Origin: Erinaceus europaeus
Lineage: Eukaryota > Chordata > Mammalia > Eulipotyphla > Erinaceidae
Reading direction: 5' to 3'
Assembly (NCBI RefSeq): GCF_950295315.1
Contig: NC_080175.1
Coordinates: 89,614,161 to 89,678,160 of the forward strand
DNA length: 64,000 bases
Positions 23,760 through 34,050 of the stretch are shown one piece after another (position 1 is the first letter of the stretch; the number at the start of each line of letters is the position of its first letter). The position numbers and the translations under genes are program-made. The notes below the pieces were generated by a model. It had not been told where the DNA came from. It saw only the letters and a list, made by a program, of their open reading frames with translations, and ran no database searches.

Positions 23760-24812
23760 CTTATTTATTTTTTGGATATAGAGAGAAACTTATATGGAAG
23801 AAGGAGATAAAGAGGGAGAGGGAACTCTATGCTACACCTGAGGAAGAAGGGTGCTGATATTGGGGCAGTTTGGAACATTCCTACTCACAGAAAGTGAGCT
23901 CAGATCTACAGGGATGTAGAGGTCACATAGGCTCCTAAACTGAATATGGGCCCCAGATCACATCTGACTGACTGGTTTTATAGTCAACAACATTTATACA
24001 CCTTTCCCGTAGTTGGGAGATACTCTCTTCTTGATCCAGCTTTCTAGTCCTTTTTCCACCTATGGCATCATCACCCCACACAATAATTTGGATTCACCTG
24101 CACATCAGATTTCAGGCTCAGGGAAAACAAAACAAAACAAACAAACAAACAACAATAAAAAACTAGTATAGTCTTAGGTCCTTTGGAATAGAAGTATAAT
24201 ATGCCTACTCTAGCTGTCTACGAAGTGGAACCCCCCCACCAACTCTTCATCTGCACTATTCCAGCCTTTAGGTTCATGATCAACAACTTGTTTGGCTTTA
24301 TATGTTAACTCTCTTTTCAGCCACCAGGTTCCAGATGCTAGCATGATGTCAACCAGACTTCCATGGACAGACAATCCCACCACTGTACTGGAGCTCTGAT
24401 TCCCCAGAACCCCACCCCACTAGGGAAAGATAGAGACAAGCTGGGAGTATGGATCCACCTGTCAATGCCCATGTTCAGCGGGGAAGCAATTCCAGAAGCC
24501 AGACCTTCCACCTTCTACATCCCACAATGACCTCGGGTCCATACTCCCAGAGGGTTAAAGAATAAGAAAGCTATCAGGGGAGGGGATGAGATAGAGTTCT
24601 GGTGGTGGTAATTGTGTGGAATTGTACCCTTCTTATCTATGGTTTTTGTCAGTGTTTCCTTTTTATAAATAAAATAAAATAGGAGAGATAAAGACATCTG
24701 CTATACTGATTTACAGCCAGTGAAACATTACTCCTGCAGATAGGGACTGAAGACTTAAATCTGGCTCCTGAACATAGTAAGGTATGCATTCTACCAGGTG
24801 CCCTATGGTCCT
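23760..24812 (-). mobile_element. SINE family B, reversed, split by an L1 3' end
   Basis: The tail side (23760-23822, TTTTTTGGATATAGAGAGAA) and the head side (24676-24812, ending CCAGGTGCCCTATGGTCC) belong to one reversed SINE. The L1 3' fragment 23823-24675 lies between them. AGATAAAGA occurs near both junctions and may be the duplication. Confidence 0.75.
23823..24675 (+). mobile_element. L1 3' UTR, 5'-truncated, type A module
   Basis: It begins CTCTATGCTACACCTGAGG, equivalent to about 1781 in the first L1. It runs through GCACATCAGATTTCAGGCTC and CTCTCTTTTCAGCCACCAGG to the shared terminal block and TAAATAAAATAAAAT tail. A CAAAACAAAACAAACAAAC simple run sits at 24128-24155. Confidence 0.92.
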
Positions 24813-24848
24813 GTCTCACACACACACAGACACACACACACAGACACA
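24813..24848. repeat. (CA)n microsatellite, interrupted
   Basis: CACACA units broken by GACA, just outside the head of the split SINE. Confidence 0.9.
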
Positions 24849-27417
24849 TATAGTATACACATATGCTTATATATATATTTTTATCCTTTAAAGACATTAA
24901 GAGGAAGAAAGAAAAAATATACTGTTTTAATTTACTTAACATTTGCATTGAATACTGTGTCATTAGTTTCTCTTGTAAAGCTCTGTGTTCACAGAAAGTA
25001 ATATTCAATATTACATTTTAAAATTAAAAGCATTTAAAAATTAGGCAAATAATTAACAAAGAATAACTAAGAGAATAAATCATCTGAGATCATTAGTAAA
25101 AAAAAAATTTTGCTTTTTTTTTACTTAATATATTCATCTTTCCTATATTTAATTTTCAATCACTCTCACTCGTTTGTTCATTCATCCATCAGTCCTTTAG
25201 CTGTAAACCCATTCAACCGTAAAAACAGAGCAAAATGAATATGCACAATATTCTGATGATAAAATGACATGTTTTTGTGGTAATACTCTAGAGATTAAGT
25301 TTTTTTTACAAAATATTTGTAATCTATCTTTCATTGCTTTTACTTAAGTATATGTCATTCATATTAAATTATGGTATTATTGAAATAATTATGTATGAAT
25401 ATATAAAAAATATTCATTTTCACAATATAAATTTTATTGTCTTCAGTACATGCCTTCCCAAAAAGGTTACTTTCTGCTTGGTATACAGAACAGCATGTGT
25501 CACTATTTCTGCTATGTACATAATAATTCCTTGCTAAATGGGAAATGTGTTTTTAGAAAATGTTGTTCTGAGAAAAAATGCATTCAGCAAACACAGTAAG
25601 AGACTAGAAGAAACGGCTGCGATGAGATTTTGCTTCAGAATATTTCTGCAGTCACTCCTCATATGTTTAGCGTCCCATGCTGTTTTGCAACTTGGCATAG
25701 AAGGGACTTTGTTTTTACCTGCTCTAGAAAAACATGCAAATGAATTTATTCTGCTTCCTGGAATAAATGTCTTTATAATCTGAGAAGTTTTAATTCTGTA
25801 TTGAAGAGGGGGAGAAAAAGACATTGCTGATGTGACTCATTATTTCAACTTATTGATACCTAGTTTGAATTCTGTGATTTTTTCTCCTAAGCATTGCATC
25901 TATTTATACTTTGTCAACGCTAATAAAATGCTATTTTTCTAAAGCCACCACTACCATTTCTGGTAACTATGGTGTTTTGAATAGATTAACTTTTAATTTC
26001 TAAGAAGGCAGTTTCTGTGACTGTTTGGTCTTTAGCTCTATCTGGTTTCTAGAAATATTAATACAATTGCAGAAACAGTATAGGATTATACCATATCTCA
26101 AACTCTTCAGCTAGTGTGTCACAGGCTATGGGCCTTAAGTAAGGAGTCTTGAGGAAAGCCTACTATTGTATTCACAAATGATTTCGAGCTAAGGATTTTT
26201 ATGATTGCCCTTGAATGACTTGTAAAGATTTCCATCTAACTACAGTGACTTGCAGTCCTGAACTAGTTACTGTAGATATATGCCTTGCTTTAAACCATTA
26301 TATTAGACCAAAAAAAAAAAAAAGAAGAAGAAGAATTTCCTCCTTATTTCTGTGGTTTAAGTACATTGGTGAGAAGCTTCATTTACCATGTTAGAAAGAA
26401 AATATACACACAGTGAAATATATCTGAGGCAGATAACTAATGAAGAACAATATGCCTAAACATGTCTTAACTCTCAGCACATTATTTATGATGACCAGCA
26501 ATATTAATATCTTCTTTATTTATAAATGAAGAGAGTTTACTATTAATTTTCCACCCCGCTTTAATGAGGGTCACATCATGACCTACAATAAATGCATGCA
26601 CTGAAATCAAATTGACTCATTTTGGAGACTGGAAGGATTTTTTTTTTTTAATTTGGAAGTATGTGATGTGGTTATTAGATACAGTCATTACATTTTAAAA
26701 ATACCTAGGTCTACATATCTTTGCGTTAACAAGAATTAAGTTCTCCTGACTGACTTAAGTTATCTATATTTACTATATATGCTAATATAGATTGCAAGAG
26801 TTTCCTCTCTGTGATTAAAAGAATGGGTATTATGCCTGAAACTTAACACTAGAGCCTTCTGTCAGTGCCACAGAAAGCCAAATAGTGTCACATCATTTCC
26901 TTGAAGGGAGTAATGTTTCTTTAATTGTCATTCAAATCTTTCATGACATCAGAATTAATATTCAAATCCACTTTCCCACTCCTCTAAAAGGTAAGCATTC
27001 AGATGGGAACAGTGGGACAGGGAGTATAGGCAAACTAGTGCTTACATTAGGGGTAACCTGGGAAGGGTCCAGGGGTTCAGCCATTTCTGCCTCTTGGATC
27101 ATGATCGCCTCAAACGTTTTCCTAGAACAAAGTCTTTAATTTGTCCTATCTGTTCTCTACTATTACATAAGATCAAGTGAACCTGGGAAAAGGGTGGGGA
27201 TGTGAGTCCCAGAAGCTATCTTTTTGTTTTCCTGATATGTGTGTGTTTGGCATATTAATTACTGGCCCAACACTGACTATTAAATTTAACAGGATTCATC
27301 ACTCTCAGGTGTACTTCTCCCCACCTGGAACATCTTCTAGAGTCTTATCCACTTGGAAACTTGGTTTCATTACCCAAATCTAGATTTACTTTCATAATCC
27401 TATAAGCAGAAATAAAA
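24849..27417. other. Unique, SINE-free stretch
   Basis: About 2.5 kb without a recognisable transposon. An A-run followed by (AAG)n lies at 26310-26334. The opposing frames at 25534-25824 and 25538-25783 overlap and have no known domain. The segment 26980-27140 is somewhat GC-richer, without any feature I can name. Confidence 0.5.
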
Positions 27418-27510
27418 AGTACTGGGAAACTGGGTTTGAAACATGCAGAAGAATGTAACTGAAACACTTGATTTCACCAGACACAAAAATAAACTCCAAA
27501 TGCATCAAGA
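27418..27510 (+). mobile_element. L1 ORF2 fragment fused to a SINE 3' part
   Basis: ACTGGGAAACTGGGTTTGAA to AAACTCCAAATGCATCAAG matches L1 ORF2 (compare 47248-47330). The L1 match ends abruptly, and SINE sequence starts with no intervening bases. Confidence 0.8.
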
Positions 27511-27625
27511 ACTCAGGTTCAAGGTCCTGGCCCCCACCTGTAGGGGGAAAACTTCTCTATATTCCCTCCCCTCTCAACTTCTCTCTGTCTCTATGAATAA
27601 CTAAATAAAGTTTCAAAAATAAATA
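27511..27625 (+). mobile_element. SINE family B, 3' part
   Basis: Begins inside the B box (CTCAGGTTCAAGG), then GCCCCCACCTGTAGGGGGAA and a CTAAATAAAG end. The tRNA-like head is replaced by the L1 fragment. Confidence 0.8.
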
Positions 27626-28101
27626 CAATAGAATTGAAAATTGTTAAAAACAATTTCCTTTTTTTAAGGAAAAGAAAGAAATGAAGAAAGTAAAACGCAA
27701 ACTAGAAATTGGACTGAGTTTGGCAGTTTGTACCAAAGTGAAGCACTCTGGGCAAAGGAGAAACTTTCAGGTCGTGGTACATGATAGCAGAGGACCTAGG
27801 CTAGAGAAGAGAGTGTTTTGCAGAGTACTGAGTAACATTTACATCTGTGCTAACAATTATATTTACAGTAAACTGCTAATATTTACATGTGTGTTAACAA
27901 TCGTGTGTACAGTAAACTATATCTATAAACACACAAAGAACACTTACATTCATTTATTAGGAAAAATGGTTTTAAAAAGATAACGGTTAAGACATTCCTC
28001 AAAATCTAAGAGGAAGTATACAGATAACTTCAACATTCTCCTGATAAAGGACAAAGATTGATCACATGGCAAAATAAACTTCCTAAAAGAAAATAAAAAG
28101 G
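27626..28101. other. Unique sequence with a short tandem duplication
   Basis: Two imperfect copies of a unit of roughly 45-50 bp, each running from ATTTACAT through TAACAAT to ACAGTAAACT, lie head to tail at about 27836-27920. Confidence 0.55.
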
Positions 28102-28402
28102 GGGAGGTGCTAGGCAGTAGCGCACCGGGTTAAGCTCACATACTGTTAAGCAGAGGACCTGCTCAAGGATCACCGTTCAAGCCACTGGCTCGCCAACTAC
28201 ACAGGGTTCGGTTCAAAAGCGGTGAAGCAGGTCTTTAGGTGTCTATCTTTCCTTTCCTCTCTCTGTCCTCCCTTCCTCTCTCAATTTGTTTTTGTCCTAT
28301 CTAACTACAACAACAGCAACAATGGAAAAAAAAGATAGCCTCCAGGATTCATAATGCAGGCACTGAGCTTCAGCGATAACCCTGAAGGCAAATAAAACAA
28401 AA
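28102..28402 (+). mobile_element. SINE family A, long 3' variant
   Basis: Head GGTGCTAGGCAGTAGCGCAC. After the AACAACAGCAACAATGG region comes the extra domain AGCCTCCAGGATTCATAATG, CAGGCACTGAGC, GATAACCCTGAAGGC, and then AAATAAAACAAAACAAAAC. Confidence 0.88.
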
Positions 28403-28806
28403 CAAAACGCCTTCCTCCTTTCTCTTGTCTTCTATTCTAGAGCAAAAATGAGTCATGGTTTTCAAAGTCCAGTTAAACATCTCCTCAATTTCACTCCTGT
28501 TATCAAACTACTTTTAACTTATCTCTTAAAATTATATATATATCCTTCTGAATCATTTAAAGATCAAAAGCTATATTTGTGAATTTGTTCTTCCAGCTAC
28601 ACGTAAGTTTTCCAAGAATACAGATTAAGTCACCCAGAATAAAGCCTTGGCAAGAGCCTTTGGTCAGGCCAAACAAACAAGAAAAGCCAACTGATGATAC
28701 CCCTGAGTGACAGTTTTGGTAGGAGATTATGTGTTACACCTACAGGTATGTGGCACCAGAATTGGACAGTTTAAATGCCAATGCCTTTCTGTTTTGGATG
28801 TCTTTC
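28403..28806. other. Unique sequence
   Basis: No feature is recognised. Confidence 0.45.
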
Positions 28807-29111
28807 CTAGTTCAATACTGCAAGCTATAAGAAGTAATGATAGCAACAGTTTTTATTTATTTTTTAAGAAGAACATTTTTTTAATCTTTATTTATTTGCT
28901 GGATAGGGACAGTCAGACATTGAGAGGGAAAGAGTGATAGAGAGGGAAACAGAAAGGCACCTGCAGCACTGCTTCACCGCTTGTGAAGCTTTCCCCTTGA
29001 AGGTAGGGGCCAGGGGCTCAAACCTGGGTCCTTGAGCACTGTAACATGTGCGCTCAACCAGGTGCGCTACTACCTGGCCCCTAACAACAGGTTATTAAAA
29101 CACTTTTGGAT
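28807..29111. repeat. Left copy of a 64-bp direct repeat, split by a SINE
   Basis: 28807-28848 (CTAGTTCAATACTGCAAGC to ATAGCAACA) plus 29084-29111 (to ATTAAAACACTTTTGGAT) corresponds to the continuous right copy at 29340-29402. The reversed SINE 28849-29083 interrupts it. Confidence 0.8.
28849..29083 (-). mobile_element. SINE family B, reversed, inside the left direct repeat
   Basis: It runs from the tail complement CTTTATTTATTTGCTGGATA to the head complement GCGCTACTACCTGGCCCC. Short AGCAACAG/TAACAACAG duplications sit at its edges. The right copy of the repeat shows the empty site. Confidence 0.88.
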
Positions 29112-29338
29112 CCACCTGTCAATGCCCATGTCCATCAGAGAAGCAATTACATAAGTTAGACTTCCCACCATCTGCACCCCATAGAGATCTTTGGTTCACA
29201 CTCCCAAATGGATAAAGAATAGGGAAACTTCCAGTAGAGGGGATGGTAGTGGCACTCTGGTGCTGGGAATTGTATGAACTGTACCCCTCTTATCTCACAG
29301 TCTTGTCAACCATTGTTGAATCACTAATAATAATAAGT
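29112..29338 (+). mobile_element. L1 3' end, short, older
   Basis: CCACCTGTCAATGCCCATGT, GAAGCAATTACATAAG, and the terminal block with TGTACCCCTCTTATC, ending CACTAATAATAATAAG. The 5' junction shares GGAT with the flank. Confidence 0.85.
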
Positions 29339-29339
29339 T

Positions 29340-29402
29340 CTAGTTCAATACTGCAGCTGTAAGACGTAATTATAGCAACTGAGTATTAAAACACTTTTGG
29401 AT
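29340..29402. repeat. Right copy of the 64-bp direct repeat
   Basis: An uninterrupted version of 28807-28848 + 29084-29111 with about eight differences. It immediately follows the L1 tail, so the pair looks like an unusually long target-site duplication. Confidence 0.78.
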
Positions 29403-29718
29403 AGACCTGCCTCCCCACCCCCCAATAAAGAAAAAAGATAAAAAAAAATAACAACCACTTTGTATATCTTTATGCCAATTCTAATCTTTAAAACTTATGG
29501 TATATAAATCATCCCAGCTCCTAAACATTAAATACCAACAGTTTTTCTAGAATATATGAAAACAATCCTTATTTTAGACATGAAAACCTAGAGTTTTCCT
29601 TAAGAAGAGCTTAAATATAGCCTAATTATTTGACACAAAGTTTTTCTAGTGTTAGGAAAAGCAGTCTGTGTTTAATTTCTGTTTTAATTATTGTAATGTA
29701 TTGCTTAATAATTATCTT
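29403..29718. other. Unique AT-rich sequence
   Basis: C-rich CCTCCCCACCCCCC at 29410-29424; otherwise nothing is recognised. Confidence 0.45.
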
Positions 29719-29960
29719 TGGGAGTCTGGTGGTAGCATAGCGGATTAAGCACACGTGGCACAAAGCACAAGGACTGGATCAAGGATCCTGGTTCGAGTCC
29801 CCAGCTCCCCACCTGTAGGGGAGTCGCTTTACAGGCAGTGAAGCAGAGCTGCAGGTGTCTGTCTTTCTCTCCCCCTCTTTATCTTCCCCTCCTCTCCCCA
29901 TTTCTCTCTGTCCTATCTTACAACGACATCAATAATAACAACAATAAAAAATAAAATAAT
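29719..29960 (+). mobile_element. SINE family A
   Basis: GGGAGTCTGGTGGTAGCATA head, GGTTCGAGTCCCCAGC intact B box, and an AACAACAATAAAAAATAAAA end; the GGGCAACAAAAGGG segment is missing. Confidence 0.92.
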
Positions 29961-30139
29961 TATACCTTTAACAGTTTATTTTCTGAAATATCTGAATATC
30001 CCTTTAATATTTTATTTTCTGAAATATGAGTGATTTCCTTTCCTCTATGCGATTTCAATTTGGATAGTTTGTACCCTGTATTATTCTGAAAAAAGTTTTG
30101 TTTGTTCAATATTTTTTTCCCCTGAAAATCACTGAGGTT

Positions 30140-30343
30140 TTTCTTTTTAATTTTTTTCTACTATCTTTATTTATTTATTGGATAGATAGTCAGAAATCGA
30201 AAGAAAAGGGGAAGATAGAGAGTAAGAGAAACAGAAAGACACCTGCACCACTGTTTCACCTTTTTTAAAGCTTTCCTCCTGCAGGTGGGGACCTTGAGCA
30301 TTGTAACATGTATACTCAACCAGGTGTGCCATCATCTGGTCAT
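30140..30343 (-). mobile_element. SINE family B, reversed
   Basis: From CTTTATTTATTTATTGGATA to CCAGGTGTGCCATCATCTGG. An internal deletion removes the segment between CTGCAGGTGGGGACC and TTGAGCATTG. Confidence 0.85.
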
Positions 30344-30369
30344 TCACTGAGTATTTTTTTCACTCTTTT

Positions 30370-30573
30370 TAACTTTTTTTTTTTATTATATTCATTTATT
30401 TGTTGGATAGAGACAGCCAGAAATTGAGAGGAAGAGGGGAGAGAGAGGCACCTGCAGACCTGTTTCACCACTCACAAAGCTTTCTCCCTGCAGGTAGGGA
30501 TCAGGGGCTCGAACCCGGGATCTTGTGCACAATAACATGTGCACTCAGCCAGGTGTGCCACCATCTGGCCCCC
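30370..30573 (-). mobile_element. SINE family B, reversed
   Basis: Full-length reversed copy ending GTGCCACCATCTGGCCCCC. The frame at 30400-30618 is entirely SINE-derived. Confidence 0.9.
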
Positions 30574-31052
30574 TTCAGCAAATTTTCTAATATATTTATA
30601 TATATATATATATTCTAACTTTAGCATATTCAGAATAAACATATGCAACTTTACTTTTCACTGGGCTCTTCCCATCAATATAACTGTTAGAATACATCTA
30701 TAGATGTTATAAACCACAAGAGATTATATATGTTAAAATCAATTACAGTTTGCAAATCAATTCAAGATGATGAAAATACTGTACTTTTATACAAACAGAT
30801 AATTTATTATTTCTTAAAAAAACTTTTTTTTCTGAAAGAATGTGTTTTGTCTGTCACATTGTAGTGTGAATTGCATTTCATTGGCGAAGTATTCTCTTGA
30901 ATCTTTGAATTTTCTTTGACTATTTCACCTAAATTTTTTCCCAATTATTTATTTTCTTCCATGTGAGAGAATAAGACAGGCTAGATTTAGAGATTGGGAT
31001 ATAAGATAATGACCTCATCACTGTCACATTACGAAAAATCACCAGGTGTGGC
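30574..31052. other. AT-rich unique sequence
   Basis: A TATATATATATATATA run at about 30597-30613; otherwise nothing is recognised. Confidence 0.5.
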
Positions 31053-31288
31053 AAAGAAGAAGAAGGAGAAGGAGAAGGAGAAGGAGAAGGAGAAGGAGGA
31101 GGAGGAGGAGGAGGAGGAGGAGGGGGAGGGGGAGGAGGAGGAGGAGGGGGAGGGGGAGGAGGAGGAGGGGGAGGGAGAGGGGGAGGGGGAGGAGGGGGAG
31201 GGGAAGGGGAAGGGGAAGGGGAAGGGGAAGGGGAAGGGGAAGGGGAAGGGGAAGGGGAAGGAGAAGGAGAAGGAGAAGGAAAAAAAGA
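31053..31288. repeat. Pure purine tract of 236 bases, GAA/GGA/GGGGAA repeats
   Basis: No C or T occurs on the plus strand over 236 bases. Units change along it: GAA and GGAGAA at the left, (GGA)n and GGGGGA in the middle, an (AAGGGG)n array at 31200-31258, and (GGAGAA)n at the right. The long Glu/Gly/Arg/Pro/Leu-rich frames over it on both strands are low-complexity artefacts. Such tracts can form triplex (H-DNA), and the G-runs could form G-quadruplexes. Confidence 0.97.
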
Positions 31289-31374
31289 CACAGTCCCCCT
31301 TGGAATGGCATACCTAAGAGAAGATCCTATCACTATTAATAGTTTGACTTGGTTATCCCGTTTACAGAATTTTT

Positions 31375-31612
31375 TAAAATAAATATTCCTTTTTGTTTCC
31401 CTTGTTGTTGTAGTTATTATTGTTGTTGTTGTCATTGTTGCTGGATAAAACAGAGAAAAATAAAGAGAGGAGAGGAAGACAGAGGTGGAGAGAAAGACAG
31501 ACACCTGCAGACCTGCTTCACCGCTTGTGAAGTGACTCCCCTGCAGGAGGGAGCCAGGGGTTCCACCCAGGATCCTTCCACTGGTCCTTGCGCTTTGCAC
31601 CGTCTGTGCTTT
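31375..31612 (-). mobile_element. SINE family A, reversed, head missing
   Basis: TTTTTGTTTCCCTTGTTGTTG tail complement through CTGCAGACCTGCTTCACCGC to CTTGCGCTTTGCACCGTCTG. The last 30 bases of the head are replaced where the reversed L1 end begins. Confidence 0.9.
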
Positions 31613-31621
31613 TAGATTTGT

Positions 31622-32685
31622 TTTATTTATTTATTTATTTATTTATGAAAGGATAAATTAACAAAACGATAGGGTAGGAGGGGTACAACTCCACACAATT
31701 CCCACCACCCAATCTCCATATCCCACCCCCTCCCCTGATAGCTTTCCCATTCTCTACCCCTCTGGGAGCATGGACCCAGGGTTGTTGTGGGTTGCAGAAG
31801 GTGGAAGGTCTGGCTTCTGTAATTGCTTCCCCGCTGAACATGGGAGTTGACTGGTCGGTCCATACTCCCAGTCTGCCTCTCTCTTTCCCTAGTAGGGTGG
31901 GTCTCTGGGGAAGCTGAGCTCCAGGACACATTGGTGGGGTCTTCAGTCTAGGGAAGCCTAGCCGGCATCCTGATGACATCTGGAACCTGGTGACTGAAAA
32001 GAGAGTTAACATACAAAGCCAAACAAATTGTTGAGCTATCATGGACCCAAAGCTTGGAATAGTGGAGAGGAAGTGTTAGGGGGATACTCACTGCAAACTC
32101 TAGTGTACTTCTGCTTTCAGGTATATATTTTGCACTGGTTTACAGATATGTGTGAACATATACTCTCTCTCACAGAAACTGGTGTATATCTAGGTTTTGG
32201 GACTTTGTTAGAAAGTGAACCACCTGAGATGAAATTAGAGTATACTATGAAAGGAAAGGTCTCACCCAAGTAATGAAGCTGAAGGGTTGTCATTCCACAT
32301 GTGAAGTCTCTGGACACAGTCTGAAGTGAAACATGTTGAGGTGGCAATCGTTGCGTTGGTTAGGTTGTGATCGGCAGATGCAATATTATTTGATATGGAT
32401 TGGGAGAGGCATACGGGAAAGTGGGCCCTATCCAAGGGTTCCAGGACTGGGTGAAGTAGAGGCTCTATAGTGGAGATATGAGGTTCCTGCTGTCTTAGGG
32501 TTCAAAAAGACAATCGATAGTTAATGTTCTCATCACATTATTTGGTAATTGGGTTAACTTTGAAAAGTCCTTTTGTTATGGTTTGCTGTACAGTACCCAG
32601 TATCTTGTATATAGCTGTGCTATTGGTTGCTTCTGATCTACTTGGTCTAGGCTTTTGAGAGAGTCCGCATATCAAATACACAGCC
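31622..32685 (-). mobile_element. L1 3' UTR, reversed, 5'-truncated, type B module
   Basis: A TTTATTTATTTATTTA tail complement at 31622-31646 is followed by the terminal block complement and the younger UTR module (32030-32470), as at 48.8-49.2 and 54.5-54.9 kb. The match ends at CAAATACACAGCC. No ORF2 remains. Frames at 31635-32042 are UTR shadows. Confidence 0.93.
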
Positions 32686-32799
32686 TTGTTTTTGAGTGAT
32701 TGAGCTCTGGTGATGTTTAATTTGGAGTGACTCAAGAGCATTGTTTTGGTGCATGCGGAGCACTCAAGCAAACTTTTGCATCTCCACCTTCCTCTTTTT

Positions 32800-32992
32800 T
32801 TTTTTTAATATTTTATTTGTTTATTTTAGTGAGAGATACAGAGAGGAAAATACTAGATGAAGACAGATGTCAGAATACTGCCAAGCTCTGGTTGATGATG
32901 GTGCTGGGGATTGTACCTGGGATCTCAAGCCCTCAGACATGAAAGTCTTTTTCAGAACCATTATACAGTCTTCCCACCACCACCTCCCACAC
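32800..32992 (-). mobile_element. SINE family C, reversed
   Basis: TATTTTATTTGTTTATTTTA tail complement, CCAAGCTCTGGTTGATGATG, GGGGATTGTACCTGGGATC, TCAGACATGAAAGTC, and head complement TTATACAGTCTTCCCACC. Confidence 0.82.
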
Positions 32993-33024
32993 CCACACTG
33001 TTTCAAGGCAAATCAACTCACCTT

Positions 33025-33600
33025 TTTAATGTTTTTTAATCATTTTTATTAGAGGGACTTAATGTTTTACAGTCCAGTCAGAGACATATGGGTACAATAT
33101 TGTTTCTCATCTCCCCGTGAGATTTCTCTACAGAGCCTCTTTACCCAAGATCTATGTCCCAGGTCCATTGTACACCAGGGCCCCAGAGATTCACTACACA
33201 CCCTCATTTTCTTTCCCCAGAATTCTGTGATTGATACAGCAAGCCCAGTCCATGTTTAACTGTGTTCTGCCCCTCTGCTCCTTTTTAGTAAGTCTAGCTT
33301 ATAAATGAGACAAACCTCTAAAAATCTTTTTTTTCTGCATATCCCCCCGCAGTCTCACAAACCATTGTCGAAGACTCTGGTTTAACATAGATTCTTTGTT
33401 GCCATGAATTTCTGTGCATTTTTAACTAAGCAGAACAACCAAAATTACTCATTTCTACACCCATAAATCTATCCCCATTTTGGACATGCAGGTCTGAGCT
33501 GGGCTTCTTTCACACTGACTTATATTTGCACTCTCTCTGAGGGCTATGTATCTTCATTTCTATATATCCTCGTTCCTCCTCGAACCAAACATTTTTCTAC
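33025..33600 (-). mobile_element. L1 3' UTR of the older lineage, reversed
   Basis: TTTTATTAGAGGGACTTAAT, CAGTCCAGTCAGAGACAT, CCAGGGCCCCAGAG and CCCCAGAATTCTGTG are in the same order as the homologous blocks at 20240-20380. ORF2 is not reached, or is too diverged to see. Confidence 0.65.
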
Positions 33601-33639
33601 ATTTTATTTTCATTTTTTATTTGTCATAAAAATATTTTG

Positions 33640-33821
33640 TATTAGCTTATTTGTTTATTTTCCCTCTTGTTGCCTTTGTTGTTTTTTTATTCCTGTTGGA
33701 GTTATTATTGTTATTGATGTTGGCGTTGTTAGATAGAACAAAGAGAAATGGAGACGGGATTGGAAGCCAGAGAGGGGGAGAGAATGATAGCCACCTGCAG
33801 ACCTGCTTCACTGCTTGCGTT
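33640..33821 (-). mobile_element. SINE family A, reversed, partial
   Basis: The tail complement and pyrimidine region are present up to CAGACCTGCTTCACTGCTTG, where the next SINE copy begins. The tRNA-like head is lost. Confidence 0.85.
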
Positions 33822-34050
33822 TTTCTTTTTTATTGTTGTTGTATTGATGTCGTTGTTGTTGGACAGGACAGAGCGAAATGGAGAGGGGAAGGGAAGACAG
33901 AGAGGGGGAGAGAAAGACACCTGCAGACCTGCTTTACCGCTTGTGAAGCGACTCTCCTGCAGGTGGGGAGCCGGGGCTGGAACCAGTGGAACTGGGATTC
34001 TTACTGTGGTCCTTGTTCTTTGTGCCATGTGCACTTAACTGGCTGCGCCC
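33822..34050 (-). mobile_element. SINE family A, reversed, in tandem with the previous one
   Basis: Second tail complement TTTTATTGTTGTTGTATTGA, then a fuller body to GTGCACTTAACTGGCTGCGCCC. Two reversed SINEs joined tail to body suggest insertion or recombination within the first copy. Confidence 0.87.

Noticed and set aside
25534..25824. 96- and 81-codon frames on opposite strands
   Set aside because: Mutually overlapping antisense frames without known motifs; not supported as a gene or exon.
30929..31600. Long low-complexity frames (Pro/Ser, Glu/Gly, Arg and Leu-rich) on both strands
   Set aside because: They are translations of the pure-purine tract and of a reversed SINE; frames stay open only because the repeat lacks stop codons.
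31635..32347. Frames of up to 135 codons, repeated at 48.96-49.45 and 54.15-54.63 kb
   Set aside because: The same frames recur because the L1 3' UTR recurs; they are not conserved genes.
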